Notes under the pieces: model-generated
What the model was told of the DNA's origin: nothing
Seen by the model: the letters and a program-made list of their open reading frames with translations, nothing else
The model's database searches: none
Shown here: one piece after another, positions 28,074 to 37,628 of the stretch
How positions within the stretch are numbered: the stretch's first letter is position 1
How the letters are laid out: every line of letters begins with the position of its first letter
Source: Candidatus Reconcilbacillus cellulovorans
Lineage (GTDB): Bacteria > Bacillota > Bacilli > Paenibacillales > Reconciliibacillaceae
Reading direction: 5' to 3'
Length of the DNA stretch: 64,000 bases
Assembly (NCBI GenBank): GCA_002507565.1
Contig: MOXJ01000001.1
Location: forward strand, 186,001 to 250,000
Translations under genes and position numbers: made by a program

Positions 28074-28103
28074 AAAAAAAACAACAACCGACGTCGGTTG
28101 TTG
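28074..28103 (-). terminator. Intrinsic terminator between rpoZ and coaBC
   Basis: A perfect 22-bp palindrome (CAACAACCGAC / GTCGGTTGTTG, 28082-28103) followed on the minus strand by eight T residues (28081-28074). The A-run is on the plus strand upstream, so it works only in the minus direction. Confidence 0.88.
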
Positions 28104-28123
28104 CGCCGCCTCGGCCGCCGTTT

Positions 28124-28339
28124 TTACGAACCGCGCGTCTCGCCGTCCGGAAATTCGATCCGGACGAGATCCTGGTGTATTTCCTCCAGCGCCAAGCCGA
28201 CCTGTTTGTGGGAGCGCGGTTCGACCAAAGCACTTCTGGCACCGTCGCGCAAAGCTCGCGCCCGCTTCGACGCGGCGACGACGAGCGCATACTTGCTGCC
28301 TACTTTCTGTACCAGTTCGTCAAGCGAAGGATAAAGCAT
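28124..28339 (-). CDS. rpoZ: RNA polymerase omega subunit
   Basis: A 71-residue omega subunit that helps assemble RNA polymerase. It shows [21 protein letters not shown], the AxxRAR motif in SKRARAL, and the VEPRSHKQVGLALEEI block common to Firmicute omega. ATG 28339 overlaps the gmk stop by one base. An in-frame longer start in the gmk region has no ribosome site. The gene is followed by a strong terminator. Confidence 0.95.
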   Translation of the reverse strand: MLYPSLDELVQKVGSKYALVVAASKRARALRDGARSALVEPRSHKQVGLALEEIHQDLVRIEFPDGETRGS

Positions 28340-28980
28340 CAACCCAACACCCCTTCCAGCATACGTCCAAGGCTCGGCCACAGCCGTTCGCGTCGGCAAT
28401 GTTCGGCCGCGATGATCGACAGAATACGGCGACAAGCCGTGTCGACGTCGTCGTTGACGACGGCGTAGTCGTAATGTTCAACGAGCCGGATTTCCTCGAT
28501 CGCAACGCTCATCCGGTGGCGGATCGCCTCTTCGGATTCCGTCCCGCGGCCGAAAATCCTCGTTTTCAGTTCCTCAAACGACGGCGGCAGTAAAAAAATG
28601 AAAACGCCGTCCGGATATTTCCGCTTGACCTGCATCGCGCCGCGAACTTCGATTTCGAGGATGACGTCCCGCCCTTCCGCGAGCGTCCGCTCGACGAAGG
28701 CGCGCGGCGTTCCGTAATAGTTGCCGACGTATTCCGCCCATTCGAGCAGTTCGTCTCGTTCGATCATTTCCCGGAACTGCTCTTTCGTCTTGAAAAAATA
28801 GTCGACGCCCTCGACTTCCCCCTGCCGGGCGGGCCGCGTCGTCGCCGATACCGAGTAGGCAAGCTCGGGCGCCATCTCGCGCAACCGGGCGCAAACCGTC
28901 CCTTTTCCGACGCCGGAAGGCCCCGACAGCACGATGAGAAGACCGGGGGGCAAATAGCCCTTCGCAGCGTCATTCGCCAT
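28339..28980 (-). CDS. gmk: Guanylate kinase
   Basis: Phosphorylates GMP to GDP. The 213-residue protein has P-loop [10 protein letters not shown], the GMP-binding [21 protein letters not shown], and the lid region [13 protein letters not shown]. Start taken as MANDAAK at 28980; a Met two codons earlier is equally possible. It overlaps remA by 11 bp. Confidence 0.96.
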   Translation of the reverse strand: MANDAAKGYLPPGLLIVLSGPSGVGKGTVCARLREMAPELAYSVSATTRPARQGEVEGVDYFFKTKEQFREMIERDELLEWAEYVGNYYGTPRAFVERTLAEGRDVILEIEVRGAMQVKRKYPDGVFIFLLPPSFEELKTRIFGRGTESEEAIRHRMSVAIEEIRLVEHYDYAVVNDDVDTACRRILSIIAAEHCRRERLWPSLGRMLEGVLG

Positions 28981-29242
28981 GTTCATCGTCCTTATCGTCT
29001 TTCTGGTTGACAAGACGGTGCGCCATCGTTTCCGGCTGCACCGCCGACAAAATGACGTGGTCGCTGTCGGTGATGATGACCGCCCGCGTACGCCGGCCGT
29101 AGGTGGCGTCGATCAGCATGTGGCGGTCCTTGGCTTCTTGGATGATGCGCTTGATCGGCGCCGATTCGGGACTGACGATCGAAACGATCCGGTTGGCGGA
29201 AACGATGTTGCCGAATCCGATGTTGATCAGCTTGATCGACAT
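28970..29242 (-). CDS. remA: Extracellular matrix regulator RemA (DUF370)
   Basis: A 90-residue DNA-binding protein of the RemA/YlzA family: [32 protein letters not shown] (ends shown), [24 protein letters not shown]. In B. subtilis RemA forms ring-like oligomers and activates matrix and osmoprotection operons. It stands in its usual place before gmk. The C-terminal tail is acidic and not conserved. An in-frame start 8 codons upstream is less likely. Confidence 0.95.
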   Translation of the reverse strand: MSIKLINIGFGNIVSANRIVSIVSPESAPIKRIIQEAKDRHMLIDATYGRRTRAVIITDSDHVILSAVQPETMAHRLVNQKDDKDDEHGE

Positions 29243-29308
29243 AAGAAACCCCCTGCCGCTTCCCACCGGATACCGACGACGCGAAACAGGATGCCCCGGC
29301 GGGACGTT

Positions 29309-30190
29309 TCACTCAATATTTTGAATTTGTTCTCGCATCTTTTCAAGTTCCGCCTTCATCTCGACGACCAGCGACGCGATGCGCGCGTCCGACGCTTTGG
29401 CGCCGATGGTGTTGACTTCCCGGAACGCTTCCTGAAGCAAAAAGTCGAGTTTGCGGCCGACCGGTTCCGATTCGTCGAGCAGCCGCGCGAACTGGTCGAA
29501 ATGGCTGTCCAGCCTCGTCAGTTCCTCGCTGATGTCGCATCGGTCGGCGAAAATCGCCACCTCCGCCGCGATCCGCTGTTCCGCGACGTCGTCGACGCCA
29601 TCCAGCAACTCGTCAATCCTGCGCCGCAGCCGCAAACGGTACTGTTCCACCACCTCGGGAGCCAGCGCGGACAAGCTTTCCTTCCAGGCGCGAATCGACG
29701 CAAGCCGTCCCGCCAGATCGGCGCGAAGATGCGCCCCTTCGGCCTCCCGCATCGTCGAAACATGCGCAAGCGCCTCCTCCGCACACGCCAGGACGCCGCG
29801 GACCAGCTCGTCGCGGCCTTGCTGAGAAACATCCTCAATCCGGACGACATCGGGAATCGCCAGCACGTCGCGCACCGACAGGCGGTCATCGGCGCCGAGG
29901 CGGTCGCGAATCCGCTCGGCGGCTTGCAGGTAGGCCTCGACCACAGCCCAGTCGATCCGAATCTCCGACGCTTCGACGCGCTGCCGTTCCGCCGTCACGG
30001 TGACGTCGATTTTTCCCCGCTTCAACACGGCCTGAACGGCTTTTCGCAACGGTTCTTCGAGAAAAGTCCATTCGCGGGGGACGCGGACCGTCACCTCGCT
30101 GTAACGGTGGTTGACCGAACGGATATCGATCCGAACTCGATACCCGCACACTTCGCGCACCGACTGGCCGAAACCCGTCATGCTCCGCAT
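29309..30190 (-). CDS. yicC: YicC family endoribonuclease
   Basis: A 293-residue YicC/YloC protein: MRSMTGFGQSV at the N terminus, SVNHRYSEVTVRVPRE, and the C-terminal DUF1732 block KLDFLLQEAFREVNTIGAKASD. Bacterial YicC proteins have been shown to be RNA endonucleases; in E. coli YicC promotes decay of the small RNA RyhB. It precedes remA as yloC does in B. subtilis. Confidence 0.93.
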   Translation of the reverse strand: MRSMTGFGQSVREVCGYRVRIDIRSVNHRYSEVTVRVPREWTFLEEPLRKAVQAVLKRGKIDVTVTAERQRVEASEIRIDWAVVEAYLQAAERIRDRLGADDRLSVRDVLAIPDVVRIEDVSQQGRDELVRGVLACAEEALAHVSTMREAEGAHLRADLAGRLASIRAWKESLSALAPEVVEQYRLRLRRRIDELLDGVDDVAEQRIAAEVAIFADRCDISEELTRLDSHFDQFARLLDESEPVGRKLDFLLQEAFREVNTIGAKASDARIASLVVEMKAELEKMREQIQNIE

Positions 30191-30220
30191 GTAACAAACT
30201 TCCCCTCATTTTATCCGATC

Positions 30221-32155
30221 TCAGCCGGAGGAACAAGTCGGCAAACCGGCCGCGGCCCGTCCGGTCATTCGCCAGACGTAACGCGTCAATTCCGCGGTCA
30301 TGGAGGAAAAAAGCATCGGAGTCATCAAATAGATACCATGGAACAATCCGATCGCGACGTCGAGCAGTTCCTTGGCGATCCGGATTCCTTCTTCCCGACC
30401 GCGCTCGCCCTTTAATCCCGCCATGCGGCGCAAAACCGCGTCCGGCAACCGGATGCCGGGCACCTCGTTATGCAAATAAACCGCATTCGCCTCGCTGACG
30501 ACGGGCATAATGCCGAGGAAAACCGGTACAGGCAGACGGCGCGCCGCCTCGCCGACCGTTTCGATCAGCGCCGGATCGTAGACGGGCTGTGTCATCACGA
30601 AATCGGCGCCGGCCTCAATCTTTTTTTCCAGACGTTCGAGCGCCTTGTCCAAATGTTTGACGTTCGGGTTGAACGCACAACCGACGACGAACCGAGCGCG
30701 ATGTTTCAGCGGCTTGCCGGAAAACGAAATGCCCTCGTTCAGCTGCTTGATCATCCGGATCAGTTCGACCGACGTCAAGTCGTAGACGGAACTGGCGCCG
30801 GGCAGATCGCCGAACCTCGCCGGATCGCCGGTGATCGCCAGCACGTGGTCGATGCCGAGCGCGTGCAGGCCCATCAGATGAGACTGTGTGCCGATCAGGT
30901 TGCGGTCTCGGCAGGCGATATGAATCAGCGGGCGCACGCCCAGTCGCTCCTTGACAAGAAATCCGGCCGCCAGATTGCTCATCCTCGTCATGGCGAGCGA
31001 GTTGTCCGCCATCGTCAGGGCGTCGACGCCGGCGTCACGCAGCGTTTTCGCTGCTTCCATGAATTTGGACATGTCGAGATCGCGCGGCGGATCGAGTTCG
31101 ACGACGACCGTATGCCTCGTCCGCACGAGATCGAGCAGCGTCGGAACCGCCGTCGCGGCGGCCGAGCCGGTATCGGCGTCGGACTTTTCGCCCCGACCGC
31201 CTTCCGGACCGTCGCCGGCGGCCGTTCGGATTTCCATCCGCCAACCGGACGCCCTCACCGCACCGTCGTCTGCTGGCCGAACCCCCTGCAACGCCTGCGC
31301 GATCGCCGCTACATGTTCGGGCGTCGTGCCGCAGCAACCGCCGATCAGCCTCGCGCCTCGCTCGACGAACCTCACGGCGATCTCCGAAAAATATTCCGGC
31401 GGCGTCCCGTATCGAAACTTCCCCTCGACATACTCGGCAAAACCGGCGTTGGGATAGACCGAAAACGGCACCGACGCGCGCAAAGGGGCGGGAATCGCCT
31501 CCAGCAGCCGAACCATCCGGCTCGGCCCGATCCGACAATTGAAACCGACGACGTCCGCCCCCGCATCGCGAAGCGCCGCGATAGCGTCCGCCACCGGTCT
31601 GCCCGACGGCGTCGCATCGACGTCTTCCAACGCCAGCTGCGCGACGACCGGCACGTCGGAAAGCCGGCGAACCGTTTCCACGGCCAGTTCCAGCTCGTCG
31701 ACGTCCTCGAACGTCTCCAGCATAATCGCGTCGACGCCTTCTTCCAGCAACGCCTCGATCTGTTCACGATACGCCGACCGAAGATCGCGCAGCGACGCAT
31801 GGCGCTGGCCTTGCGTCCGGATCGGGCCGACCGATCCGGCCACATAGCCGTCCGGCCCAGCCGCCTTGCGGGCGAGCCGGACGCCGGCTCGGTTAATGTC
31901 CGCGACGCGCCGCTCCAGCCCGAACCGCGCTAGCTTCAGGCGATTGGCAGAAAACGTGTTCGTCTCGATCACCGACGCGCCCGCTTCGCGATAGCGGCGA
32001 TGAACGTCCGCGATCACGTCCGGTCGGGTCAAATTCAGCTCCTCGTACGAAATGCCGACGGGAAATCCCATTTGGTACAGCAGCGTCCCCAGCGCGCCGT
32101 CGCCGACCAACACCCGTTCGGCCAGCGCCCGGCGCAGATCAAGTTTTTCCGTCAT
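30221..32155 (-). CDS. yitJ: Bifunctional homocysteine S-methyltransferase / methylenetetrahydrofolate reductase
   Basis: 644 residues. The N-terminal half (about 1-300) is a homocysteine methyltransferase with LVGDGALGTLLYQMG and the zinc cysteines in VVGFNCRIGP and LIGGCCGTTPEH. After a non-conserved linker (300-345), the C-terminal half is an MTHFR TIM barrel (VELDPPRDLDM, LAITGDPARFGD, FVMTQPVYDP). It links the folate pool to methionine synthesis. GGGGAG lies 7 nt before the ATG; the start overlaps dapF by 17 bp. It is not part of the yloA-recG block in B. subtilis. Confidence 0.95.
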   Translation of the reverse strand: MTEKLDLRRALAERVLVGDGALGTLLYQMGFPVGISYEELNLTRPDVIADVHRRYREAGASVIETNTFSANRLKLARFGLERRVADINRAGVRLARKAAGPDGYVAGSVGPIRTQGQRHASLRDLRSAYREQIEALLEEGVDAIMLETFEDVDELELAVETVRRLSDVPVVAQLALEDVDATPSGRPVADAIAALRDAGADVVGFNCRIGPSRMVRLLEAIPAPLRASVPFSVYPNAGFAEYVEGKFRYGTPPEYFSEIAVRFVERGARLIGGCCGTTPEHVAAIAQALQGVRPADDGAVRASGWRMEIRTAAGDGPEGGRGEKSDADTGSAAATAVPTLLDLVRTRHTVVVELDPPRDLDMSKFMEAAKTLRDAGVDALTMADNSLAMTRMSNLAAGFLVKERLGVRPLIHIACRDRNLIGTQSHLMGLHALGIDHVLAITGDPARFGDLPGASSVYDLTSVELIRMIKQLNEGISFSGKPLKHRARFVVGCAFNPNVKHLDKALERLEKKIEAGADFVMTQPVYDPALIETVGEAARRLPVPVFLGIMPVVSEANAVYLHNEVPGIRLPDAVLRRMAGLKGERGREEGIRIAKELLDVAIGLFHGIYLMTPMLFSSMTAELTRYVWRMTGRAAAGLPTCSSG

Positions 32156-32981
32156 CCGGGATCTCCCCTTCGAACACCGCCGTTGCGGGACCGCTCATGT
32201 AAACGCGTCCGTCCGCTTCCGACCATTCGACGAGCAAGTCGCCGCCGGGAAGCACGACGGTCGCCTCGCGGTCGGCATAACCGTTCAGCACCGCAGCCAC
32301 CAAAACGGCGCATGCGCCGGTCCCGCACGCCAACGTCGGCCCGGCGCCGCGTTCCCAAACGCGCACCTCGATTTCGCGACGCCCGTTAACAACGGCGAAC
32401 TCGACGTTCGTGCGGTTGGGGAACAGAGGATGGCGTTCGATCGCCGGCCCCCATATGTCCAGCTCCACGCTGTCGAGCCCGTCGACGAACACGACGCAGT
32501 GCGGATTGCCCATCGATACCGCCGTGAACCGAAACGAACGTCCCGCCGCCTCCAGCGTCTCGCCGACGATTCTGTCCCCGGCGATCAGCGTCGGAATGTC
32601 CGGACCGCGCAAAACCGGCTCACCCATGTCGACGCGGACCCGTCTTACTCGACCATCCGTTACGTCGAGCCGCACCTTGCAAACGCCGGCGAGCGTCTCG
32701 ATCGTCAGCTCGTCGGCGGAACGGATCCCCCGCTCGTACACATATTTCGCAACGCAGCGAACAGCGTTGCCGCACTGCTCGGCCTCCGAACCGTCGGCGT
32801 TCCAGATGCGCATCCGGACGTCCGCGCGCGCAGACGGCAAAATGAAAACAAGCCCGTCCGCCCCGACGCCGAAGCGTCGATCGCAGATGCGGCGCGCAAG
32901 CTCATCCGGCCGGTCGGGCGGCGACTCCGCCGCCGCGACCACGAAATCGTTGCCGAGCCCGTGCATTTTAACGAATTTCAT
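32139..32981 (-). CDS. dapF: Diaminopimelate epimerase
   Basis: Converts LL- to meso-diaminopimelate for lysine and peptidoglycan. The 280-residue two-domain enzyme has MKFVKMHGLGNDFVV, the first catalytic cysteine in EAEQCGNAVRC and the second in TLACGTGACA, and MGNPHCV. Site GGTGAGATTTCG precedes the ATG. The neighbour yitJ overlaps it, so the two metabolic genes form a unit inserted between yloB and yicC. Confidence 0.97.
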   Translation of the reverse strand: MKFVKMHGLGNDFVVAAAESPPDRPDELARRICDRRFGVGADGLVFILPSARADVRMRIWNADGSEAEQCGNAVRCVAKYVYERGIRSADELTIETLAGVCKVRLDVTDGRVRRVRVDMGEPVLRGPDIPTLIAGDRIVGETLEAAGRSFRFTAVSMGNPHCVVFVDGLDSVELDIWGPAIERHPLFPNRTNVEFAVVNGRREIEVRVWERGAGPTLACGTGACAVLVAAVLNGYADREATVVLPGGDLLVEWSEADGRVYMSGPATAVFEGEIPDDGKT

Positions 32982-33004
32982 CGAAATCTCACCGCCAACC
33001 TCTA

Positions 33005-35752
33005 CTATAGCGCAATTCCGCCGCGATGCATAGACGTCCGGATCGCAGGGCGCGGGCGTTTACGGCGAAAACGCGGCGACAACACACTGCCGATTCCCAT
33101 AAAAAACGTCGGAAAACCAGCCGCCGCCAGCACGAGGCACCATTCGGCCGCCCCGAGGTCGACCGTATGAAAGACCGTTTGCAGCGGGTCCCAATACAGC
33201 ACCGCCAGCATGAGCGCGAGTGACGACAACACCGCCCAGACGAGCGCTCGGTTTTCCAGAAGCGGCCGATGAAAAATCGAGCGCGAACTGCGGCAGTCGA
33301 ACACGTGAATCAGCTGGGCCATCACCAGCGTCGCGAATGCCACCGTTTGGGCGCGGACAAGACGTTCCGGATCCGACGGGTCATGCCGTAATACGAGCCA
33401 GAATGCCAGCAAAGTGCAAATCCCGATCAACAACCCGCGGCTGACGATTTTCCACCCGAGCCGGCGCGCAAAAACGCCTTCTTTCGCCGGCCGCGGATCG
33501 CGCAACATAAGATCGGACTCCGGCTGATCGACGCCGAGCGCCATCGCCGGCAAACCGTCCGTCACCAGGTTGACCCACAAAATCTGGATCGGCAACAGCG
33601 GAACCGGCAATCCGGCCATCATCGCCAGCAGCATCGTCATGATTTCGCCGACATTGGAAGCGAGAAGATATCGAATGAATTTTCTTATATTTTCATAAAT
33701 GTTTCTTCCTTCCTCGACGGCCGCCGCGATCGTAGCGAAATGATCGTCGGCCAAAACGAGCGAAGACGCCTCTTTGGCAACATCGGTGCCGCCTCCCATC
33801 GCGACGCCGATGTCGGCCGCCTTGAGCGCCGGCGCGTCGTTGACGCCGTCGCCCGTCATCGCCACCACATGACCGCGGCGCTTGAGCGAACGGACAATGC
33901 GCAGCTTATGTTCCGGCGTTACCCGCGCGTAGACGGCGATCCGCTCGACGAGTTCGTCCAGTTGGTCGTCAGTCATCGCGTCGAGCTCTCGACCGGTGAC
34001 GACCAAGGCTCCGGATGACAACATGCCCAGCTGTCCGGCGATCGCCACCGCCGTAGCGCGATGGTCGCCGGTAATCATAACCGTCCGGATGCCGGCCAGC
34101 CGACAACGCGCGATCGCTTCCCGCACGCCCGGACGAGGGGGATCGATCATACCGGCCATCCCGACGAAAACGAGCCGGGTTTCCGCGGTTTCATCGGCAA
34201 CGCCATCTTCATCACGAAGTTCCCGATAGGCGGCCGCGATGACGCGCAGCGCCTCGCCGGCCATTTGCTCTGCCGCTGCGGCGATTTTCGCCTTTATGGT
34301 CGGCGTCAGCGGAATCACCTTGTCCTCCCACAGCGCGTATGTACAAAGGTCGAGCAGCACGTCCGGCGCGCCTTTCGTCAGCAACAGCCGGCCGCCTTGA
34401 TGGGCGATCGCTACCGACATCCGTTTTCGTTCCGACGTAAAAGGCAGCTCGATTTCCCGGTGATAAAGCGCCTCAAGCGACGGTTTGGACAGCCCCGCCT
34501 TCGCCGCCAGCGCCAGCAAAGCTCCTTCCGTCGAATCGCCGCGCACCGTCCATCGTCCCTGCGTCTGAACGAGTTCCGCGTTGTTGCAAAGGGCAAACAC
34601 TTGCAACAGCCGCCGGAGCGCCGCGTCCCTGCGCGCGTCGACGGGCTTACCGTTTTCCCGAATCTCTCCGAACGGTTCATAACCGGAACCGGACACGTCG
34701 AGTCGGCGTCCGCCGATCCAGATTTGTGCCACCGTCATCTGATTGCGCGTCAGCGTTCCCGTTTTGTCCGAACAGATGAACGACGCGCACCCGAGCGTTT
34801 CGACGCTCTGCAGTTTGCGGACGACGGCGCGGCGCCGGATCATCCGCTGCACGCCGAGCGCCAGGGCGATCGTCACGACGGCGGGCAGCCCTTCGGGAAT
34901 AGCCGCGACGGCGAGGCTGACGCCCGTCAGAAACATTTCGTAGGCCGGTTGACCGTGCAAAATCCCCGCCGCCGCGACAAGCGCGGTCAGCACGAGCGAA
35001 ACACCGATCAACACTTTTCCGAGCTGTTCGAGCCGTCGCTCAAGCGGTGTTTTCTGGGCTTCCGCCTTCCGAATCAGTTCGGCGATCTTTCCGATCTCTG
35101 TCGCCATGCCGGTTCGGACGACGACGGCCCTTCCTGTTCCGCGAACGGCCATTGTCCCCATAAAGCCAAGATTGCGCAGATCGCCGAGCGCCGGCTCGTC
35201 GTCGCCGATCGGGTCGGCCGTCTTGGCGACGGGCTCGGATTCGCCCGTCAATGCCGATTCGTCGGTCAACAAACCGTTCGCCTCCAGCCAGCGGACGTCG
35301 GCTGGAATCCGATCGCCGCTTTCCACCACGACGACATCGCCGGGCACAAGCGTTCCGGCGGGCACAACCGTCCGCCTGCCGTCGCGAACGACTTTCGCCG
35401 TCGGTGCGGACAGCCGCTTCAACGTCCGCAGCGACCGCTCGGCCCGGAACTCCTGAAAGAACCCCAGCACGCCGTTCAACACGACGATCGCGACGATCGT
35501 CACGGCGTCGAGCGTCTCGCCCAGAAACGCCGAAACCGCCGTCGCCGCAAGCAGCACCAGGACCATAAAGTCTTGAAATTGGCGCAAAAACAGCGCGATC
35601 GGAGAGACGTTGCCGCTCTCCGCCAGTTCGTTCGGTCCGTTTTCCTTAAGACGGCGATCCGCCTCGGATGATGTCAATCCGTACTGTTCGTCGGTGTTCA
35701 GCAGCGCCGCGACTTCTCGCGACGACAGCCGATGCCATCGGGTTTCCGCCAT
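33005..35752 (-). CDS. yloB: Calcium-transporting P-type ATPase (type IIA, SERCA-like)
   Basis: 915 residues. N-terminal cation-ATPase domain, membrane helices M1-M2, actuator domain with LTGES (168-172), M4 with the ion-binding AAIPEGLP (about 283-290), phosphorylation site CSDKTGTLT (Asp329), nucleotide-binding domain, hinge [11 protein letters not shown], and M5-M6 with the Asn/Glu and NLVTDGLPA residues that bind Ca2+ in SERCA pumps. It exports Ca2+. In B. subtilis yloB is a sporulation-linked Ca2+ pump. It is divergent from rqcH and has an AAAGGAGG site. Confidence 0.95.
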   Translation of the reverse strand: MAETRWHRLSSREVAALLNTDEQYGLTSSEADRRLKENGPNELAESGNVSPIALFLRQFQDFMVLVLLAATAVSAFLGETLDAVTIVAIVVLNGVLGFFQEFRAERSLRTLKRLSAPTAKVVRDGRRTVVPAGTLVPGDVVVVESGDRIPADVRWLEANGLLTDESALTGESEPVAKTADPIGDDEPALGDLRNLGFMGTMAVRGTGRAVVVRTGMATEIGKIAELIRKAEAQKTPLERRLEQLGKVLIGVSLVLTALVAAAGILHGQPAYEMFLTGVSLAVAAIPEGLPAVVTIALALGVQRMIRRRAVVRKLQSVETLGCASFICSDKTGTLTRNQMTVAQIWIGGRRLDVSGSGYEPFGEIRENGKPVDARRDAALRRLLQVFALCNNAELVQTQGRWTVRGDSTEGALLALAAKAGLSKPSLEALYHREIELPFTSERKRMSVAIAHQGGRLLLTKGAPDVLLDLCTYALWEDKVIPLTPTIKAKIAAAAEQMAGEALRVIAAAYRELRDEDGVADETAETRLVFVGMAGMIDPPRPGVREAIARCRLAGIRTVMITGDHRATAVAIAGQLGMLSSGALVVTGRELDAMTDDQLDELVERIAVYARVTPEHKLRIVRSLKRRGHVVAMTGDGVNDAPALKAADIGVAMGGGTDVAKEASSLVLADDHFATIAAAVEEGRNIYENIRKFIRYLLASNVGEIMTMLLAMMAGLPVPLLPIQILWVNLVTDGLPAMALGVDQPESDLMLRDPRPAKEGVFARRLGWKIVSRGLLIGICTLLAFWLVLRHDPSDPERLVRAQTVAFATLVMAQLIHVFDCRSSRSIFHRPLLENRALVWAVLSSLALMLAVLYWDPLQTVFHTVDLGAAEWCLVLAAAGFPTFFMGIGSVLSPRFRRKRPRPAIRTSMHRGGIAL

Positions 35753-35861
35753 CCGCCGTTCCTCCTTTCAACCCCACTTTATTCGAACAAGCCGGAATTT
35801 ATCCCGTTGCATTTACGGCGCGCTTTCGTTGTGGCATGATAGACAGGGAAGGTGAACGAAC

Positions 35862-37628
35862 ATGTCGATGGATGGACTCGCCATTCGCGCTCTCGTCGCG
35901 GAACTTGCCGGACTTCGCGGGGGCCGCATCGTCCGCGTCTATCAGCCGGACGAAACCGACCTCGTCCTGCATATCCGGACAGCCGAGGAAACGGTACGAC
36001 TCTTGCTGTCGGCGCACCCGTCGCTTCCGCGCATCCATCCGCTGTCGCGCGGGCAACCCGCCAACCCGCCGGAACCGCCGGCTTTCTGCATGTTCATGCG
36101 CAAACATTGCGAAGGCGCCGTCGTCGAAGCGATCCGCCAGGTCGGCGCGGAACGGATCGTCCACATCGACCTCCGCGGCCGCGACGAACTCGGCGACGCC
36201 GTCACGCGGCGCATCATCGTCGAACTCATGGGCCGACATAGCAACATCATCCTCGTCGATCCAGCTTCCGGCGTCGTATTGGACGCCATCCGCCGCGTAA
36301 CGCCGGCCGTCAGCCGTTATCGGACGGTCTTGCCGGGCAGCGTCTACGTCGATCCGCCGGAACAGCGAAAAGTCGATCCGTTCCATTCGGCCGAAGAAGA
36401 GCTTGTCCGAAGGCTCGAAACGGTCGATGAATCCTTTCCCCCGGAACGGAAACTGACGGAAACGATCGCCGGGGTCGGCCCGGTTTCGGCACGCGAGATC
36501 GCGCACCGCGCAGGCCCGAACGCGTCTGCGCGAGACCTCGTCGCCGCGCTGCTCGACGGAGTCCGTTCGATCGCAGAAAGCAAGGCCGAGCCGAACATCG
36601 TCGTGCTACCGGACGGCAAGCCGATTTTTTCGGTGTTGCGGATCACGTACGTACAGGGAGATCAGCGTTTTTTTACCACGATGGGGGAATGTCTGGAGCA
36701 GTATTACGGCGAACGCGCGGAGGCCGACCGCGCCCGCCGGGCCGCAGAGGAGCTGCTGCGGTTCGTGCGGAAGGAGCGGCAAAAAACCGAAGAGAAACTC
36801 GCCAAACTGAGGCAATCGCTGCTTGAGGCCGAGGAAGCTGAGCGTTTTCGCCTGTACGGCGAACTGCTGACCGCGTCGCTGCACCTCATTCCTAAGGGCG
36901 CTCAGTCGTTCGAGGCGGTCAATTATTACGAAGAGTCGTTGCCGATCATCGACATTCCGCTCGATCCCGCCCTGTCGCCGTCGGAAAACGCCCAGCGCTA
37001 CTTCAAAAAGTACAACAAGGCCAAAAACAGCCTTCCCCTGCTGCGCGAACAAATTCGCCGCGCGGAAGAAGAGCAGGCGTACCTGGAAACGCTCGAATAT
37101 CAGCTGGAAAACGCTACACCCCAGGACCTCGACGAGATTCGCGAAGAACTCATCGAACAGGGCCGGCTGAAGCAGAAAGCGACGGGACGGCCGGCCAAAC
37201 GGGCCGTCCGCCGCGAATCGGCGCCCGAAACGTTCGTTTCGTCCGAAGGCGCCACCATCTGGGTCGGCAAAAACAACCGCCAAAACGATGACTTGACCAC
37301 GCGGCTCGCCAAACCGGGCGACATCTGGCTGCACGCCAAAGACATGCCGGGCTCCCACGTCGTCGTCCGCGGCGGCCGGTTCGGCGAACAAACTTTACTT
37401 GAAGCGGCCGCGCTTGCCGCCTATTTCAGCAAAGGGCGCCATTCCGGCCGCGTCCCGGTCGATTATACGGACGTCCGCTACGTCCGCAAGCCGAACGGCG
37501 CAAAACCCGGCTTCGTCGTCTACGACCACCACCGGACGATTTATGCCGTCGCCGACGAATCGTTGGTGCGGAAGCTCGCCCGGCCGCGCGACCAAGCGAA
37601 TCCCGAAAGCGGGGGATTGCGCCGCTAG
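35862..37628 (+). CDS. rqcH: Ribosome quality control protein RqcH (Rqc2/NFACT family)
   Basis: 588 residues. NFACT-N domain (1-about 180), helix-hairpin-helix-like region (around ETIAGVGPVSAREIA), long coiled coil (about 280-430), and the NFACT-R domain near the C terminus (NRQNDDLTTRLAKPGDIWLHAKDMPGSHVV, ends NRQNDD and SHVV). RqcH binds obstructed 50S subunits and directs tRNA-Ala to add alanine tails that mark stalled peptides for decay. It is the fibronectin-binding-protein A family of older annotation. Its stop (TAG) overlaps the ugd stop on the other strand by a CTAG. Confidence 0.96.
   Translation: MSMDGLAIRALVAELAGLRGGRIVRVYQPDETDLVLHIRTAEETVRLLLSAHPSLPRIHPLSRGQPANPPEPPAFCMFMRKHCEGAVVEAIRQVGAERIVHIDLRGRDELGDAVTRRIIVELMGRHSNIILVDPASGVVLDAIRRVTPAVSRYRTVLPGSVYVDPPEQRKVDPFHSAEEELVRRLETVDESFPPERKLTETIAGVGPVSAREIAHRAGPNASARDLVAALLDGVRSIAESKAEPNIVVLPDGKPIFSVLRITYVQGDQRFFTTMGECLEQYYGERAEADRARRAAEELLRFVRKERQKTEEKLAKLRQSLLEAEEAERFRLYGELLTASLHLIPKGAQSFEAVNYYEESLPIIDIPLDPALSPSENAQRYFKKYNKAKNSLPLLREQIRRAEEEQAYLETLEYQLENATPQDLDEIREELIEQGRLKQKATGRPAKRAVRRESAPETFVSSEGATIWVGKNNRQNDDLTTRLAKPGDIWLHAKDMPGSHVVVRGGRFGEQTLLEAAALAAYFSKGRHSGRVPVDYTDVRYVRKPNGAKPGFVVYDHHRTIYAVADESLVRKLARPRDQANPESGGLRR

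Noticed and set aside
34061-35671. 536-residue plus-strand open frame
   Set aside because: Antisense to the Ca2+ ATPase gene; no motifs.
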